From: Dactylosporangium roseum
GTDB lineage: Bacteria; Actinomycetota; Actinomycetes; Mycobacteriales; Micromonosporaceae
DNA: 64,000 bases
Assembly (NCBI RefSeq): GCF_025264685.1
Contig: NZ_CP073721.1
Coordinates: 5,385,001 to 5,449,000, forward strand
Direction: 5' to 3'
The notes beneath the pieces were generated by a model, which was given only the letters and a program-made list of their open reading frames with translations, ran no database searches and had not been told where the DNA came from. The position numbers and the translations under genes are program-made. Shown piece after piece: positions 43,266 to 52,201 of the stretch (the stretch's first letter is position 1; every line of letters starts with the position of its first letter).

Positions 43266-44251
43266 TCTGGCTGACCTGGCGGCAGTTCCGCACCCAGGCC
43301 CTGGTCGCCGCCGCTGCCCTGGCCGCGATCGCGATCTACCTGGTGTACCTCGGCTCTGGCATCCGCGACGACTACGCCGACGTCCTGGGCTGCCAACCCA
43401 GCGACTGCGTCACCGCCCGGCACACCTTCGACGAGTCGTACACCGGCCCGCTGTCGATCGTCGGCCTCCTGCTCATCGCCGTTCCCGCCGTCATCGGCAT
43501 CTTCTGGGGCGCGCCCCTGATCACCCGGGAGCTGGAGGAGAAGACCGACCGCCTGGTCTGGAACCAGAGCGTGACCCGCACCCGCTGGCTGGCCACCAAG
43601 CTGGTCCTGCTCACCCTCGCGAGCGTCGCGGTCACCGGCCTGTTCAGCCTCCTGCTCACCTGGAACGCGAGCCGCTACGACCAGTTCATCGGAGACCGCT
43701 TCGGCGCGGTGAACTTCGCCTCCCGCAACGTCGTCCCCCTCGGCTACGCCGCCTTCGCGTTCGTCCTCGGCACCGTCGTCGGCCTCGTCGTACGCCGCAC
43801 GCTGGTGGCCATGGCGCTGACCCTGGCCGTGTTCGCCATCGTCCAACTGTTCGTGCCCACCGTGGTCCGCGAGCACCTCATGGTGCCCATGACGACCACC
43901 GTGGCGTTCGACGAGGACGCGATGAGCCGATCGGACACCTTCGGCATCAACGACCGCGGCGCCACGATCATGGGCTACACCATGGCGGGCACCTGGTCCC
44001 TGACGGACGAAGCCAAGGTGGTCAACGCCGACGGCACCCCCTACACCCTCCAGCAGGCGAAGACGTGCGAGAAGAGCTCGCAGGCGGAGAACATGGCCTG
44101 CATGGCCGGCCAGAACCTGCACTTCAGCTACACATACCAGCCCGCCGACCGCTACTGGCCGTTCCAGTGGATCGAGCTCTCCGCGTACCTCGGAGTCACC
44201 CTCCTTATGGCCGCCTTCGGCTTCTGGTGGATCCGGCACCGCTCCATCTGA
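43262..44251 (+). CDS. ABC-2 type exporter permease
   Basis: The 329-residue permease starts MIWLTWRQFRTQ, the usual amphipathic entry of actinomycete ABC-2 permeases. It contains about six membrane segments (around residues 13-30, 60-84, 110-133, 156-176, 181-200 and 303-320). A large external loop between the last two (about residues 203-300) contains several cysteines and tryptophans. It forms the exporter with the ATPase encoded directly upstream. Confidence 0.92.
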   Translation: MIWLTWRQFRTQALVAAAALAAIAIYLVYLGSGIRDDYADVLGCQPSDCVTARHTFDESYTGPLSIVGLLLIAVPAVIGIFWGAPLITRELEEKTDRLVWNQSVTRTRWLATKLVLLTLASVAVTGLFSLLLTWNASRYDQFIGDRFGAVNFASRNVVPLGYAAFAFVLGTVVGLVVRRTLVAMALTLAVFAIVQLFVPTVVREHLMVPMTTTVAFDEDAMSRSDTFGINDRGATIMGYTMAGTWSLTDEAKVVNADGTPYTLQQAKTCEKSSQAENMACMAGQNLHFSYTYQPADRYWPFQWIELSAYLGVTLLMAAFGFWWIRHRSI

Positions 44252-44287
44252 CGCGTCTGCGCCCGTCTCCGCTTCCCGGGGGCGGGC

Positions 44288-44780
44288 TCAGGGCTTGCGG
44301 TACACCGACATGTGGCTCTTACTCGACGGACCGAACGGCTCGCGTCCCGGGTCGGCGTAGCGGGCCTCGATGCGCAGGCCGGCCTCGGCGGCCAAGGTGT
44401 CGATCTGCTCGGGCCAGCGGCAGTCCACCCCGAACGGGCTGGAGGCGGACGCCGACCTCGCTGAACCCGACGGTCTGCCGGACGAAACTTTGGGCCGCGC
44501 GGTTGAATTGGTACATCGGACGGTCACCGAGTCCTAGGTCACCGACCGCACCTGCACCTCACGCTCGTCGCGGTCGAAGTCGGCCAGACCCGGCACGAAC
44601 GCCTCCATGACGAACGCCCCGCCGGGCGCCAGCACCCGCGCGACCTTGCGGAAGCAGTCCTCCTGCCGCCCGGCCCCGGTCAGGTTGAACAGGGCGTTGA
44701 AGACCAGGTACACCAACGGGTACGGCCCGTTCGCCGGCCCGTACCGTAGGTCGGTGGTTCCCCGAAGCGCGGCAGCCTCT
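44288..44780 (-). pseudogene. Class I methyltransferase, broken by frameshifts and a stop
   Basis: Pieces of one methyltransferase occur in different minus frames, in the order of the intact family. First comes PYPLVYLVFNALFNL plus VLAPGGAFVMEAFVP, ending at a stop near 44534. A second frame gives SFVRQTVGFSEVGVRL. A third gives CRWPEQIDTLAAEAGL to REPFGPSSKSHMSVYR. Intact homologues read these in one frame. The part upstream of 44780, with motif I, is missing or shifted, so the gene is dead. Confidence 0.75.
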
Positions 44781-45255
44781 TCGGAACCGAGGTAGCACCA
44801 TGATCAGGTGCACATCTGCCGCGATCCGGTGCGGCCAGGTTCAGGCTATAAGCCGGCGTGCGGCTCAGACGGTGACTCACGGTCACGGTCGTGCCCCCAG
44901 GCGGGTGACCCGTGGGTAGGACCGGTTACGGTCATCCGCCGGCACCGGTTGATGCATCAAATCCGCCAACATCACCGAGAATCCTGCCGTTTCTGTCGAA
45001 GTCCAGCTCGCGGGCACCGACCGATGACATGATCCTTGGGACATCGAGCCACGTCGCATCTTGTTGACGCGACAGCCAGAGCCGAGACCACCTTGTGCGT
45101 CTCCATCTACTTGTCGCAAGCCAACTCACCGGAGCCTGGTAGTCTCGCCCTCCGCTACTGAACCATCGCCCGGGACTTCCCCTGTTTCGCGAGCGCCGTC
45201 GCCACTGGAGCTTCCGGGGCCGGAGTCGGCGGCGTCAAGGTACGGAGAGTGACGT
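44781..45255. other. Intergenic, no gene seen
   Basis: Apart from possible further scraps of the methyltransferase N-terminus (VPKRLPRFGEPP in a shifted frame), nothing recognisable is present. A GGAGAG ribosome site of the next gene lies at the end. Confidence 0.45.
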
Positions 45256-45639
45256 ATGCGGCAGCCGAATCTGCAGATCACAGGCGCGACCCTCGCAGCG
45301 CCGAATCCACGTCAGCTAGCTGAGTTCTACAGCAAGCTGCTGGGCTGGGAAAGCGAGATCGAGACCAACTGGGCGCAGGTCCGGTCGGCTGATGGTCAGG
45401 GTGGCCTGCGGACGCTGAACTTCGAGATCGAACCGAACTACACTCCTCCGATCTGGCCGACCGTTCAGGGCGAGCAGCAGATCATGACGCACCTCGACAT
45501 CGCCGTGGACGACCTCGACGCGGCGGTGGCCTGGGCCACGGCGGCTGGTGCTCGAGCGGCCGACGTTCAGCCGCAGACGAGCGTCCGAGTGATGCTGGAC
45601 CCGGCGGGCCACCCATTCTGTCTGTTCACGAGGGGCTGA
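45256..45639 (+). CDS. VOC-family (glyoxalase/bleomycin-resistance fold) protein
   Basis: The 127-residue protein has the paired beta-alpha-beta-beta-beta modules of the VOC superfamily. ITGATLAAPNPRQLAEFYSKLLGWE is the first module (core AEFYSKLLGW), and THLDIAVDDLDAAVAWATAAGA the second, ending in LDPAGHPFCLF. A metal His lies in MTHLDI, and a Glu/Asp may complete the site. Such stand-alone proteins are lyases, isomerases or binding proteins. The gene is monocistronic. Confidence 0.88.
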   Translation: MRQPNLQITGATLAAPNPRQLAEFYSKLLGWESEIETNWAQVRSADGQGGLRTLNFEIEPNYTPPIWPTVQGEQQIMTHLDIAVDDLDAAVAWATAAGARAADVQPQTSVRVMLDPAGHPFCLFTRG

Positions 45640-45753
45640 CCATCGCTGCGCCCGACGAGCTGCCGTTGATCTTCGAGCGGCTACCGCGCGGCATGAACGT
45701 CGAGCAGCTCGGCAGCGGCAACCGGTTGAGCTTCAACGGAACAGCCGCGGCGG

Positions 45754-46587
45754 TCAGTAACAGGCGCACCCACCGTCCCACGGCTTGCCGCCGAGTTCCG
45801 TCAACCCGGGAGGAAGGATCGGGCGGTGCTCCGGCTGCCAGGAAAACTCCCGCTCGTCGTCCTCATAGACGGTCGACAGCGGGCCGCCCTTGGTGCGGAA
45901 GAGCATGAGGTTGCCGGTCGGGGACCCGAACGGGCCGTGCCACTCCTCCTCAGGGCGCCAGAAGTAGGCTCCGGCGCGCATGGTACCGACGTGGCCGACA
46001 AGTTCTCCGGCCAACAGGTACATCTCCTCGACCACCGGGTGCTTCTCCGCCCGGCGACCCCACCGCAACGGCATCGTGCCCAGCACCCAGGTCTGCTCCC
46101 CGTCGTAGGGATCCTCACGCAGGAACTTCCGGCCCGCGCCGGAGGGGAACCGGGGATGGAAGTTGCCGGTCCACGGGCCGTCGAAGGCGTCGACGGCCTC
46201 GACGAGCCGGGCCTCGTCCACGCCTCGCGTCACCGCCGCGGCGGCGCGGGGCTCACCGGAGAAGAATGTCAGCACCACCGCGCCGTGCGGGCTCGCCATC
46301 GCCGGCCGGACATACCCCGCCGGCAGGTGGGCGTAACCGTACCGTTCGTGCCGCACGTCGCCAACCGTGAGCGACCCGGCCAGCACGAACAGCTCCTCGT
46401 CAGCGGTCAGCGCCTGCGGGTCGTCCTGCCGCCAGCCCGCGGGATAGCGCAGGAGCGTGCTGGACGATCCGCTCTCCTCATCCAGGCTCAGCATCCGCAT
46501 CTCGACAGCGGGCCGCGCTCCCCCGTACAGGCCTTTCGTCCAAGGCAGCACCTGACTCTGAATGAATTCGATGAAGGGCCGACCCAC
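45754..46587 (-). CDS. Bicupin protein ending the Dpp-type importer operon
   Basis: The 277-residue protein starts at GTG 46587, 6 bases after AAGGAG and 2 bases past the ATPase stop. It contains two cupin-like halves: ADEELFVLAGSLTVGD with HLPAGYVRPAM, and VVEEMYLLAGELVGHVG with YFWRPEEEWHGPFGS. The latter shows the Glu/His residues expected of a metal-binding cupin. The first half has few histidines, so one metal site is likely. Relatives are dioxygenases, isomerases or ChrR-like sensors. Co-transcription with the importer suggests that it handles the imported compound. Confidence 0.8.
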   Translation of the reverse strand: MGRPFIEFIQSQVLPWTKGLYGGARPAVEMRMLSLDEESGSSSTLLRYPAGWRQDDPQALTADEELFVLAGSLTVGDVRHERYGYAHLPAGYVRPAMASPHGAVVLTFFSGEPRAAAAVTRGVDEARLVEAVDAFDGPWTGNFHPRFPSGAGRKFLREDPYDGEQTWVLGTMPLRWGRRAEKHPVVEEMYLLAGELVGHVGTMRAGAYFWRPEEEWHGPFGSPTGNLMLFRTKGGPLSTVYEDDEREFSWQPEHRPILPPGLTELGGKPWDGGCACY

Positions 46588-46589
46588 GG

Positions 46590-47639
46590 TCACTCCTTTG
46601 CCGTCAGCGGTCGCGACTGGGACGCGTCGATCACGGGTTGGACTTCGCCCGGGTAGAAGCAGGCGGTGCGCACCCCCGGCCGGACTTCGATCAGCGGGGG
46701 GACCTCCACGGCGCATCTGGACCGGGCGATCGGGCAACGCGGATGGAAGACGCAGCCGGACGGTCGGTTGATCGCCGACGGCGGGTCGCCCGCGAGCACG
46801 ATCCGCTCCCGGGTCGGATTGTCCGGCGTCGGGGTGGCAGACAGCAGAGCCGCGGTGTACGGATGCTGTGGTGACCACACCACCTGGTCCGTCGTGCCCT
46901 CCTCCACGACCCGGCCCAGGTAGAGGACGGCCACCCGGTTGGAGATCTGGTGTACCAGCGCAAGGTCGTGGGCGATGACCAGGTAGGCCAGATCGCGCTC
47001 CCGCTGCAGCGTGCCGAGCAGATTGATGATCTGGGCCTGGATGGACATGTCCAAGGCGGAGACCGGCTCATCTGCGATGATCATCGATGGTTCGAGGGCC
47101 AGTGCGCGAGCGATCGAGATCCGCTGACGCTGCCCGCCGGAGAACTGCGACGGGTAGCGGCTCATCGCGCTCGCGGTCAGGCCGACCAGCTCCAGCAACT
47201 CGACGACTCGGTCGGCGATCTGGCGGCGGTTGCCCCACCGGTGCGCGACGAGGGGCTCGGCCACGACGCGCGCGATCGTCATCCGCGGATCAAGGCTGGC
47301 ATACGGGTCCTGGATCACCATCTGCAGGCGGCGACGCACTGGCTTCAAGCGGCGCTCCGACAGATGCGTGATATCCGTTCCTTCGAAGATGATGCGCCCG
47401 CTGTCGGGCTCATGAGCCCGCATCAAGGCCAGCGCAACCGTCGACTTGCCCGAGCCGGACTCCCCGACGAGCGCCAGCGTCTCGCCGGCCGCCACCGACA
47501 GGGACACCCCGTCGACGGCGACGAGAGTCTGGTGCCCCACAGTGAACTCGACCCGCAAGTCCTCGGTGGTCAGAACGGGTGCCTTCGCGGCGGAGGCGGA
47601 GGCGGCAGCGGCACCTTGGCCGGTCGACATGGCGTTCAT
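46590..47639 (-). CDS. Peptide/opine-type ABC importer ATPase (DppF-like)
   Basis: The 349-residue ATPase has Walker A GESGSGKSTVALALM, signature FSGGQRQRISIARAL and Walker B MIIADEPVSALDMSIQAQ. The oligopeptide-type C-terminal cluster GCVFHPRCPIARSRCAVEVPP has its core CxFxPRC with spaced cysteines, as in iron-sulfur DppF/OppF. It overlaps the DppD-like gene by four bases. Confidence 0.93.
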   Translation of the reverse strand: MNAMSTGQGAAAASASAAKAPVLTTEDLRVEFTVGHQTLVAVDGVSLSVAAGETLALVGESGSGKSTVALALMRAHEPDSGRIIFEGTDITHLSERRLKPVRRRLQMVIQDPYASLDPRMTIARVVAEPLVAHRWGNRRQIADRVVELLELVGLTASAMSRYPSQFSGGQRQRISIARALALEPSMIIADEPVSALDMSIQAQIINLLGTLQRERDLAYLVIAHDLALVHQISNRVAVLYLGRVVEEGTTDQVVWSPQHPYTAALLSATPTPDNPTRERIVLAGDPPSAINRPSGCVFHPRCPIARSRCAVEVPPLIEVRPGVRTACFYPGEVQPVIDASQSRPLTAKE

Positions 47640-48607
47640 GAGCTCAACGGGTGCCAGCAGGCGACGGTGGACAGGTCGCCAGGCACGAGTTCGGGCCGCT
47701 GCTCACGGCACACTTCGGAGGCCCGGGCGCAGCGCGGCGCGAACGGGCAGCCGGCGGGGCGGCTGTACGGGGTTGGCGGGGATCCCGGGATCGGGACCAG
47801 CGGCTTACGCTCACGGTCGAAACGCGGCGCGGCCGCGAGCAGTCCGGCGGTATAGGGATGGCGAGGGCGCGACAACAGGGTGAGCGCGACTCCCTCCTCG
47901 ACGATGTGTCCCGCATACATGACGATGATCCGATCGCAAATCTGGCCGGCCACACCGAGGTCGTGTGTGATGAAGATCAGTCCGGCGCTGCTCACTCGGC
48001 TGCGCATCAGGTCGATGATCTGAGCCTGGATGGTGGCGTCCAGCGCGGTGGTGGGCTCGTCGGCGACGATGACCGCGGGATCGTGCAGCAGCGCCAGAGC
48101 GATCATCACCCGTTGGCGGAGCCCGCCGGACAGTTGGTGCGGATAGACCTTGACGCGCAGTTCCGGGGACGGGATGCCCACCGCGCGAAGCGCGGCGACG
48201 GCCGACTGGTGGGCCTGCGCCCGGCTCATCCGGCGATGGCGACGCAAGGCCTCCACGAGCAGCGAGCCCACCGTACGCACGGGGTTGAGCCCGGTCATCG
48301 GGTCCTGGAAGACCATCGAGACCTGGTTGCCGCGCATCCGCTGCAACTCCCGCTGGGACAGCCGCATGACCTCCCGGCCCGCCACCCGGATGGAGCCGCT
48401 CTGGTGGAGGGTCTCGGGGGTCAGCCGCAGCAGGCTCAACGCGGTGAGGGACTTGCCCGACCCAGACTCCCCCACAATGCCCAGCACCTCCCCCCGCGCC
48501 AGCGAGAACGAGACGTCCTCGATGATGGGCACCTCCGCGCCCGAGGGATCCGCCGCGTTCACCCGCAGGCCGTCGACGTTCAACACCACGTCCGTCGCCG
48601 CGCTCAT
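47636..48607 (-). CDS. Peptide/opine-type ABC importer ATPase (DppD-like)
   Basis: The 323-residue ATPase has Walker A GESGSGKSLTALSLL, signature LSGGLRQRVMIALAL, Walker B VIVADEPTTALDATIQAQ and the C-terminal CPFAPRCARASEVC cluster. It pairs with the DppF-like subunit to energise the same two permeases. Four-base overlaps on both sides link it to its neighbours. Confidence 0.93.
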   Translation of the reverse strand: MSAATDVVLNVDGLRVNAADPSGAEVPIIEDVSFSLARGEVLGIVGESGSGKSLTALSLLRLTPETLHQSGSIRVAGREVMRLSQRELQRMRGNQVSMVFQDPMTGLNPVRTVGSLLVEALRRHRRMSRAQAHQSAVAALRAVGIPSPELRVKVYPHQLSGGLRQRVMIALALLHDPAVIVADEPTTALDATIQAQIIDLMRSRVSSAGLIFITHDLGVAGQICDRIIVMYAGHIVEEGVALTLLSRPRHPYTAGLLAAAPRFDRERKPLVPIPGSPPTPYSRPAGCPFAPRCARASEVCREQRPELVPGDLSTVACWHPLSS

Positions 48608-49482
48608 CTGTTGACCACCGCCGTTACGTTGTGAGACCGGCTACTCAGGGCATCGCCGATGAGGTTGGCCGTCACCACGATCACCACGATGGTCAGGCCC
48701 GGGACCAGCACCATGTGTGGTGCCTGCGCCAGGTACTCCCGGCTCTCCGCCAGCATCCCGCCGAGAGAGGGGGTGCCCAGCGGTACCCCGAGGCCGAGGA
48801 AGGACAGCCCGCTTTCCGCGATGAGCAGATCGGCGAACATGAAAGCCCACATGACCAGGAGGGTGTTGCGGATTCCCGGCAGGACATGGGTGACCACGGT
48901 ACGTAGACCGGAGACCCCGAGCAGGCGCGCGGCGAGGATGTACTCGCGTTTCATCAGTCCGATGGCCTCGGCGTAGACCACCCGGGCGAAGATGGGCCAA
49001 CTCACGAGGCCCAAGGTCAGTGAGAGTGCCCAGAACCCTCGTCCGACGATCGCCATGATCGTCACGGCGAGCACGAGCGACGGGAACGACAGGCTCATGT
49101 CGATCAGGCGGGTCAGCAGCACCCGCACGAGTCCCCGCGCCGACGCCGCCCAGAGACCGACGACCGTGCCGATCCCGGACACCAGGCAGGTGGAGACGAC
49201 GCCCACGGCCACCGACCAGCGCAGGCCGGCGACACCCCGGGCGAGCATGTCCCGGCCGAGCTGGTCGGTGCCCAACACGTGCCCCGTGGTGCCCAGGCCC
49301 TTGAGGCGGTCCACCGGGGCGGTCCGCCCGGGATCGAGGTGGCCGAAGGTCATCAGCAACAGCGCGCCGCCGATCACGACGACCCCGAGGCCGATGCCCA
49401 GGAACAACGCCAGCGGCCGGCTGCGGCCTGACGGCCGCCTGCGGAACAGGCCGCGAGGTGGTACGACCGGCGTTTCTGTCAT
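48604..49482 (-). CDS. Dpp-type importer permease (DppC-like)
   Basis: The 292-residue permease has an N-terminal arginine-rich segment, a first membrane helix (about residues 26-45) and five further helices. The loop GTDQLGRDMLARGVAGLRWS is the DppC signature, with the EAA loop around AARLLGVSGLRTVVTHVLPG. Its ATG overlaps the stop of the DppB-like gene (ATGA). Confidence 0.93.
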   Translation of the reverse strand: MTETPVVPPRGLFRRRPSGRSRPLALFLGIGLGVVVIGGALLLMTFGHLDPGRTAPVDRLKGLGTTGHVLGTDQLGRDMLARGVAGLRWSVAVGVVSTCLVSGIGTVVGLWAASARGLVRVLLTRLIDMSLSFPSLVLAVTIMAIVGRGFWALSLTLGLVSWPIFARVVYAEAIGLMKREYILAARLLGVSGLRTVVTHVLPGIRNTLLVMWAFMFADLLIAESGLSFLGLGVPLGTPSLGGMLAESREYLAQAPHMVLVPGLTIVVIVVTANLIGDALSSRSHNVTAVVNR

Positions 49483-50471
49483 CCTCTTTGCCGCCTCAGC
49501 CGTGGGTCGAGTATCGAGAACAGGACGTCGGTCAGGGCATTCACCAGGAAGACCAGGAACGCGACGACGAAAACGGTGGCCTGCACGACGGGAAAGTCCA
49601 GCCTGAGCACCGAGTCGATCAGGAGCCGGCCGACCCCCGGCCACGCGAAGATGACCTCGGTGATCAGCGCTCCGGACAGCAGGAAGGCGAACTGGCCGGC
49701 GACGAGCGCCGTGGCGCCGAGCAGCGCGTTGGGCAACGCGTGACGGACCACCACGGTGAGCTTCGAGGCGCCGCAGGCGCGGGCCGTGCGCACGTAGTCG
49801 TCACTCATCGCGGCGCTGACGTTCGTGGCGAGCACCCGCGTCAGCCGTGGAATGAGGAATGCGGCCAGGGTCACCGACGGAAGTATCCAACTCACCAACG
49901 TCGTGTTGCCGATGCTCGGCAGGAGGCGGAACTTCACCGCGAAGATCTGGATCAGCAGGAGACCGACGACGTAGCCCGGCACGCCCTGGCCGACGACCAG
50001 CAGACCCGTTGCGACGACTCGCGGGAGCGGGTGGGGACGGGACCCGAGCCAGGCTCCCACCGGCACCGCCACCAGCAGGTTGATCAGGATGCCGAGGGCG
50101 GCGAGCTGCACCGTCGCCGGCATCCGGGCCAGGACGAGACCCAGGGCGGCCTCGCCGGACTGCACCGAACGGCCGAAGTCGAGCTGGAACACGTGCCCGA
50201 TGAAGTTGCCGTACTGCACGATGAGCGGCTGGTCGAGGCCGTACTGTCGGGCGACGTGCGCGATGAATTCCGGATCCGCGTTCTCCCCGGCGAGCACAAG
50301 CGCCGGGTCGCCGGAGATACGTAGCAGGAAGAACAGCAGCGTGGAGATGGAAAAGAGCAGCGCCAGCAACTGCAGGACCCGCCGCGTGAGGGCCCGGACA
50401 AGGACCCTCACGCGGCGGCTGAGCAGGGCGCCACTCGGTGCGTCAGTTCGCGAGGACGTGAGCTCGGCCAT
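49479..50471 (-). CDS. Dpp-type importer permease (DppB-like)
   Basis: The 330-residue permease starts at ATG 50471. It has a charged leader, a first helix (about residues 36-55) and the DppB hallmark DPEFIAHVARQYGLDQPLIVQY (core QYGLDQPL), followed by FGRSVQSGEA. Five more helices and an EAA loop (RTARACGASKLTVVVRHALP) follow. The preceding SBP gene ends 31 bases upstream. Confidence 0.93.
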   Translation of the reverse strand: MAELTSSRTDAPSGALLSRRVRVLVRALTRRVLQLLALLFSISTLLFFLLRISGDPALVLAGENADPEFIAHVARQYGLDQPLIVQYGNFIGHVFQLDFGRSVQSGEAALGLVLARMPATVQLAALGILINLLVAVPVGAWLGSRPHPLPRVVATGLLVVGQGVPGYVVGLLLIQIFAVKFRLLPSIGNTTLVSWILPSVTLAAFLIPRLTRVLATNVSAAMSDDYVRTARACGASKLTVVVRHALPNALLGATALVAGQFAFLLSGALITEVIFAWPGVGRLLIDSVLRLDFPVVQATVFVVAFLVFLVNALTDVLFSILDPRLRRQRG

Positions 50472-50502
50472 TTCGCTGAATTTCAGATTCTTCTGTCGAT
50501 GC

Positions 50503-52041
50503 CTAGGACACGTGCATCTTGTCGTAGGGGATGGTGCGGTTGATGTTCTGGAAGCCCTGCAGCTTACTCGACACACCGGTGATGTCGATCTGCTGCACGA
50601 GGTAGAGCGCCGGCGGGTTGTCGTGCTGCATCTGCTGCGCCTGCGCCAGCAGCTTGTTGCGCGACTCGCCATCGCCCTCCTTGGCCGCCCGCCCGAGCAC
50701 CTCGGCCACGGCCGGGTCGCAGAAGAAGGCGGGCTTCTTGAGGCAGGAGAACAGTTCCATCGGACGCAGGGCGTCGAGTCGGGGCAGCGTGTTCCAGGAC
50801 AGCCCGAACGCCTGCGACGTCCAGGTGTTCTTCAGGTAGTGGTCCAGCCACTCGGCGAAGGTGACCTGGCGTAGCTCGACCTTGACGCCGACATCGGCGA
50901 GGTTCTGCTGCATCAACTGGTATATCTGCGCGTCCGCCGGGAAGGAACCCACGGTGACGTCGGCCTTGAGGCTGAAGCCGTTCGGGTATCCGGCGTCCGC
51001 CAGCAGCTTCTTCGCCTTCTCCGGGTCGTACGGGTACGGCTTGATGGCCGAGTTGTAGCCGGCGGCGCCGTCGGTGATGCCGGAGCCGCTCGGCTTGCCC
51101 ACGCCGAGGAGCAGGTTCTTGGCCATCGACTCCTTGTCCACGGCGTAGTTGAGCGCCTCGCGGACTTCCTTCTTCTTCAGCGGTGAGTCGCCCAGCTCGG
51201 TGATGAAGGCCAGTGACATGACTTGCGCGGCGGCGAGGATGTCGGCCCGGGTGCGCGAGCCGTCGAGCTGCTTGCTCTGGTCGGGCGAGAGCTGGATGGC
51301 AAGGTCGATCTGGTCGGACTGCAGCGCCTGGAACCGCGCGGCCGGGTCGGGCAGCGCGTGGATCTCCATCTTCGCGGCCTTGGGCGCCCGCCAGGAGTTC
51401 TTGACGGCGCTCAGCTTGATGAGGTTGGCGTTCCAGGAGTCGACCTTGAACGGCCCGGTGCCGACCGGGTCGTTGGCGAACCCCTTCATGCCGAGTTCCT
51501 TGAACTTCGCCGGCGCCGGGATGTAGACCTCACCCACCCGGGCAGGCACCATGGCGTCCGGCGCGGCGGTGGTGAATTCCACGGTCAGCGGGTCGACCGC
51601 CTTGACCCCCGAGATCGTCTTGACATCGGCCGCGACGACGCTCGCCGAGCCTTCCGGGTCCTTCACGAGGTATTCGAAGGTGGCAACCACGGCCCCGGCG
51701 TCGAACTTCTCACCGTTGGAGAACGTCACGCCGTCGCGCAGCTTGAAGACCCAGGTGGTCGGCGCGGGCTGGGACCACTCGGTGGCCAGCATCGGCTGGA
51801 TCTTGCCGTGTTGGTCCACGAGGGTCAGCGCGTCGTAGATGGCGGCGTGCGTGTAGACCTCGGGCGAGCCGATTCCCTTGTACGGGTCGCCCTTGCCGGG
51901 CGGCAGCGCGTCGACGCCGACCCGGATGGTGCCGCCACCCGCCGACCCCGCCGGATCCTTCTGCTCGCCGGATGAACAACCGGCGACAACGAGGACACCG
52001 GCAAGGATGCCTGCTGTGCCTAGCCTGACCCTAAATCGCAT
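50503..52041 (-). CDS. Dpp/Opp-type substrate-binding lipoprotein
   Basis: From ATG 52041 (GAGGGAG upstream) the product has 512 residues with the lipobox VAGC (Cys22). It belongs to the large extracellular solute-binding family 5: TEWSQPAPTTWVFKLRDGVTFSNG (core FKLRDGVTFSNG) and the EALNYAVDKESMAKNLLLG segment (core EALNYAVDKE). Family members carry peptides, nickel, opines, sugars or aromatic conjugates. It is the first gene of the importer operon, with an IclR-like box at 52083-52100 just upstream. Confidence 0.93.
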   Translation of the reverse strand: MRFRVRLGTAGILAGVLVVAGCSSGEQKDPAGSAGGGTIRVGVDALPPGKGDPYKGIGSPEVYTHAAIYDALTLVDQHGKIQPMLATEWSQPAPTTWVFKLRDGVTFSNGEKFDAGAVVATFEYLVKDPEGSASVVAADVKTISGVKAVDPLTVEFTTAAPDAMVPARVGEVYIPAPAKFKELGMKGFANDPVGTGPFKVDSWNANLIKLSAVKNSWRAPKAAKMEIHALPDPAARFQALQSDQIDLAIQLSPDQSKQLDGSRTRADILAAAQVMSLAFITELGDSPLKKKEVREALNYAVDKESMAKNLLLGVGKPSGSGITDGAAGYNSAIKPYPYDPEKAKKLLADAGYPNGFSLKADVTVGSFPADAQIYQLMQQNLADVGVKVELRQVTFAEWLDHYLKNTWTSQAFGLSWNTLPRLDALRPMELFSCLKKPAFFCDPAVAEVLGRAAKEGDGESRNKLLAQAQQMQHDNPPALYLVQQIDITGVSSKLQGFQNINRTIPYDKMHVS

Positions 52042-52082
52042 GACTGAGCTCCCTCGGCCTGATCCCCCGGGTTCACCACGGT

Positions 52083-52100
52083 TGTTTCGTTCTATGGAAC
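52083..52100. promoter_or_regulatory. IclR-like box D between importer and amidohydrolase
   Basis: TGTTTCGTTCTATGGAAC has the form TGTTYC-N7-GGAAC, close to the three other boxes of island 2. It sits between the divergent binding-protein gene (start 52041) and amidohydrolase gene (start 52202) and could control both. Confidence 0.65.
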
Positions 52101-52201
52101 GCCGTACCACTATATGCTTGTGGGCGTGAGGGTAACAGCCCTCACACCTGGGGCGTCAACGCTGAGGGTGAGTCGAGACCGAGCCGTGATGGAGGTTTGT
52201 A

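Noticed and set aside
42701..44239. A 512-codon minus-strand frame opposite the ABC exporter genes
   Set aside because: Its sequence (repeated GDEQ/GHQ-like runs) is the mirror of the ATPase and permease codons. Both exporter genes have clear family motifs on the plus strand.
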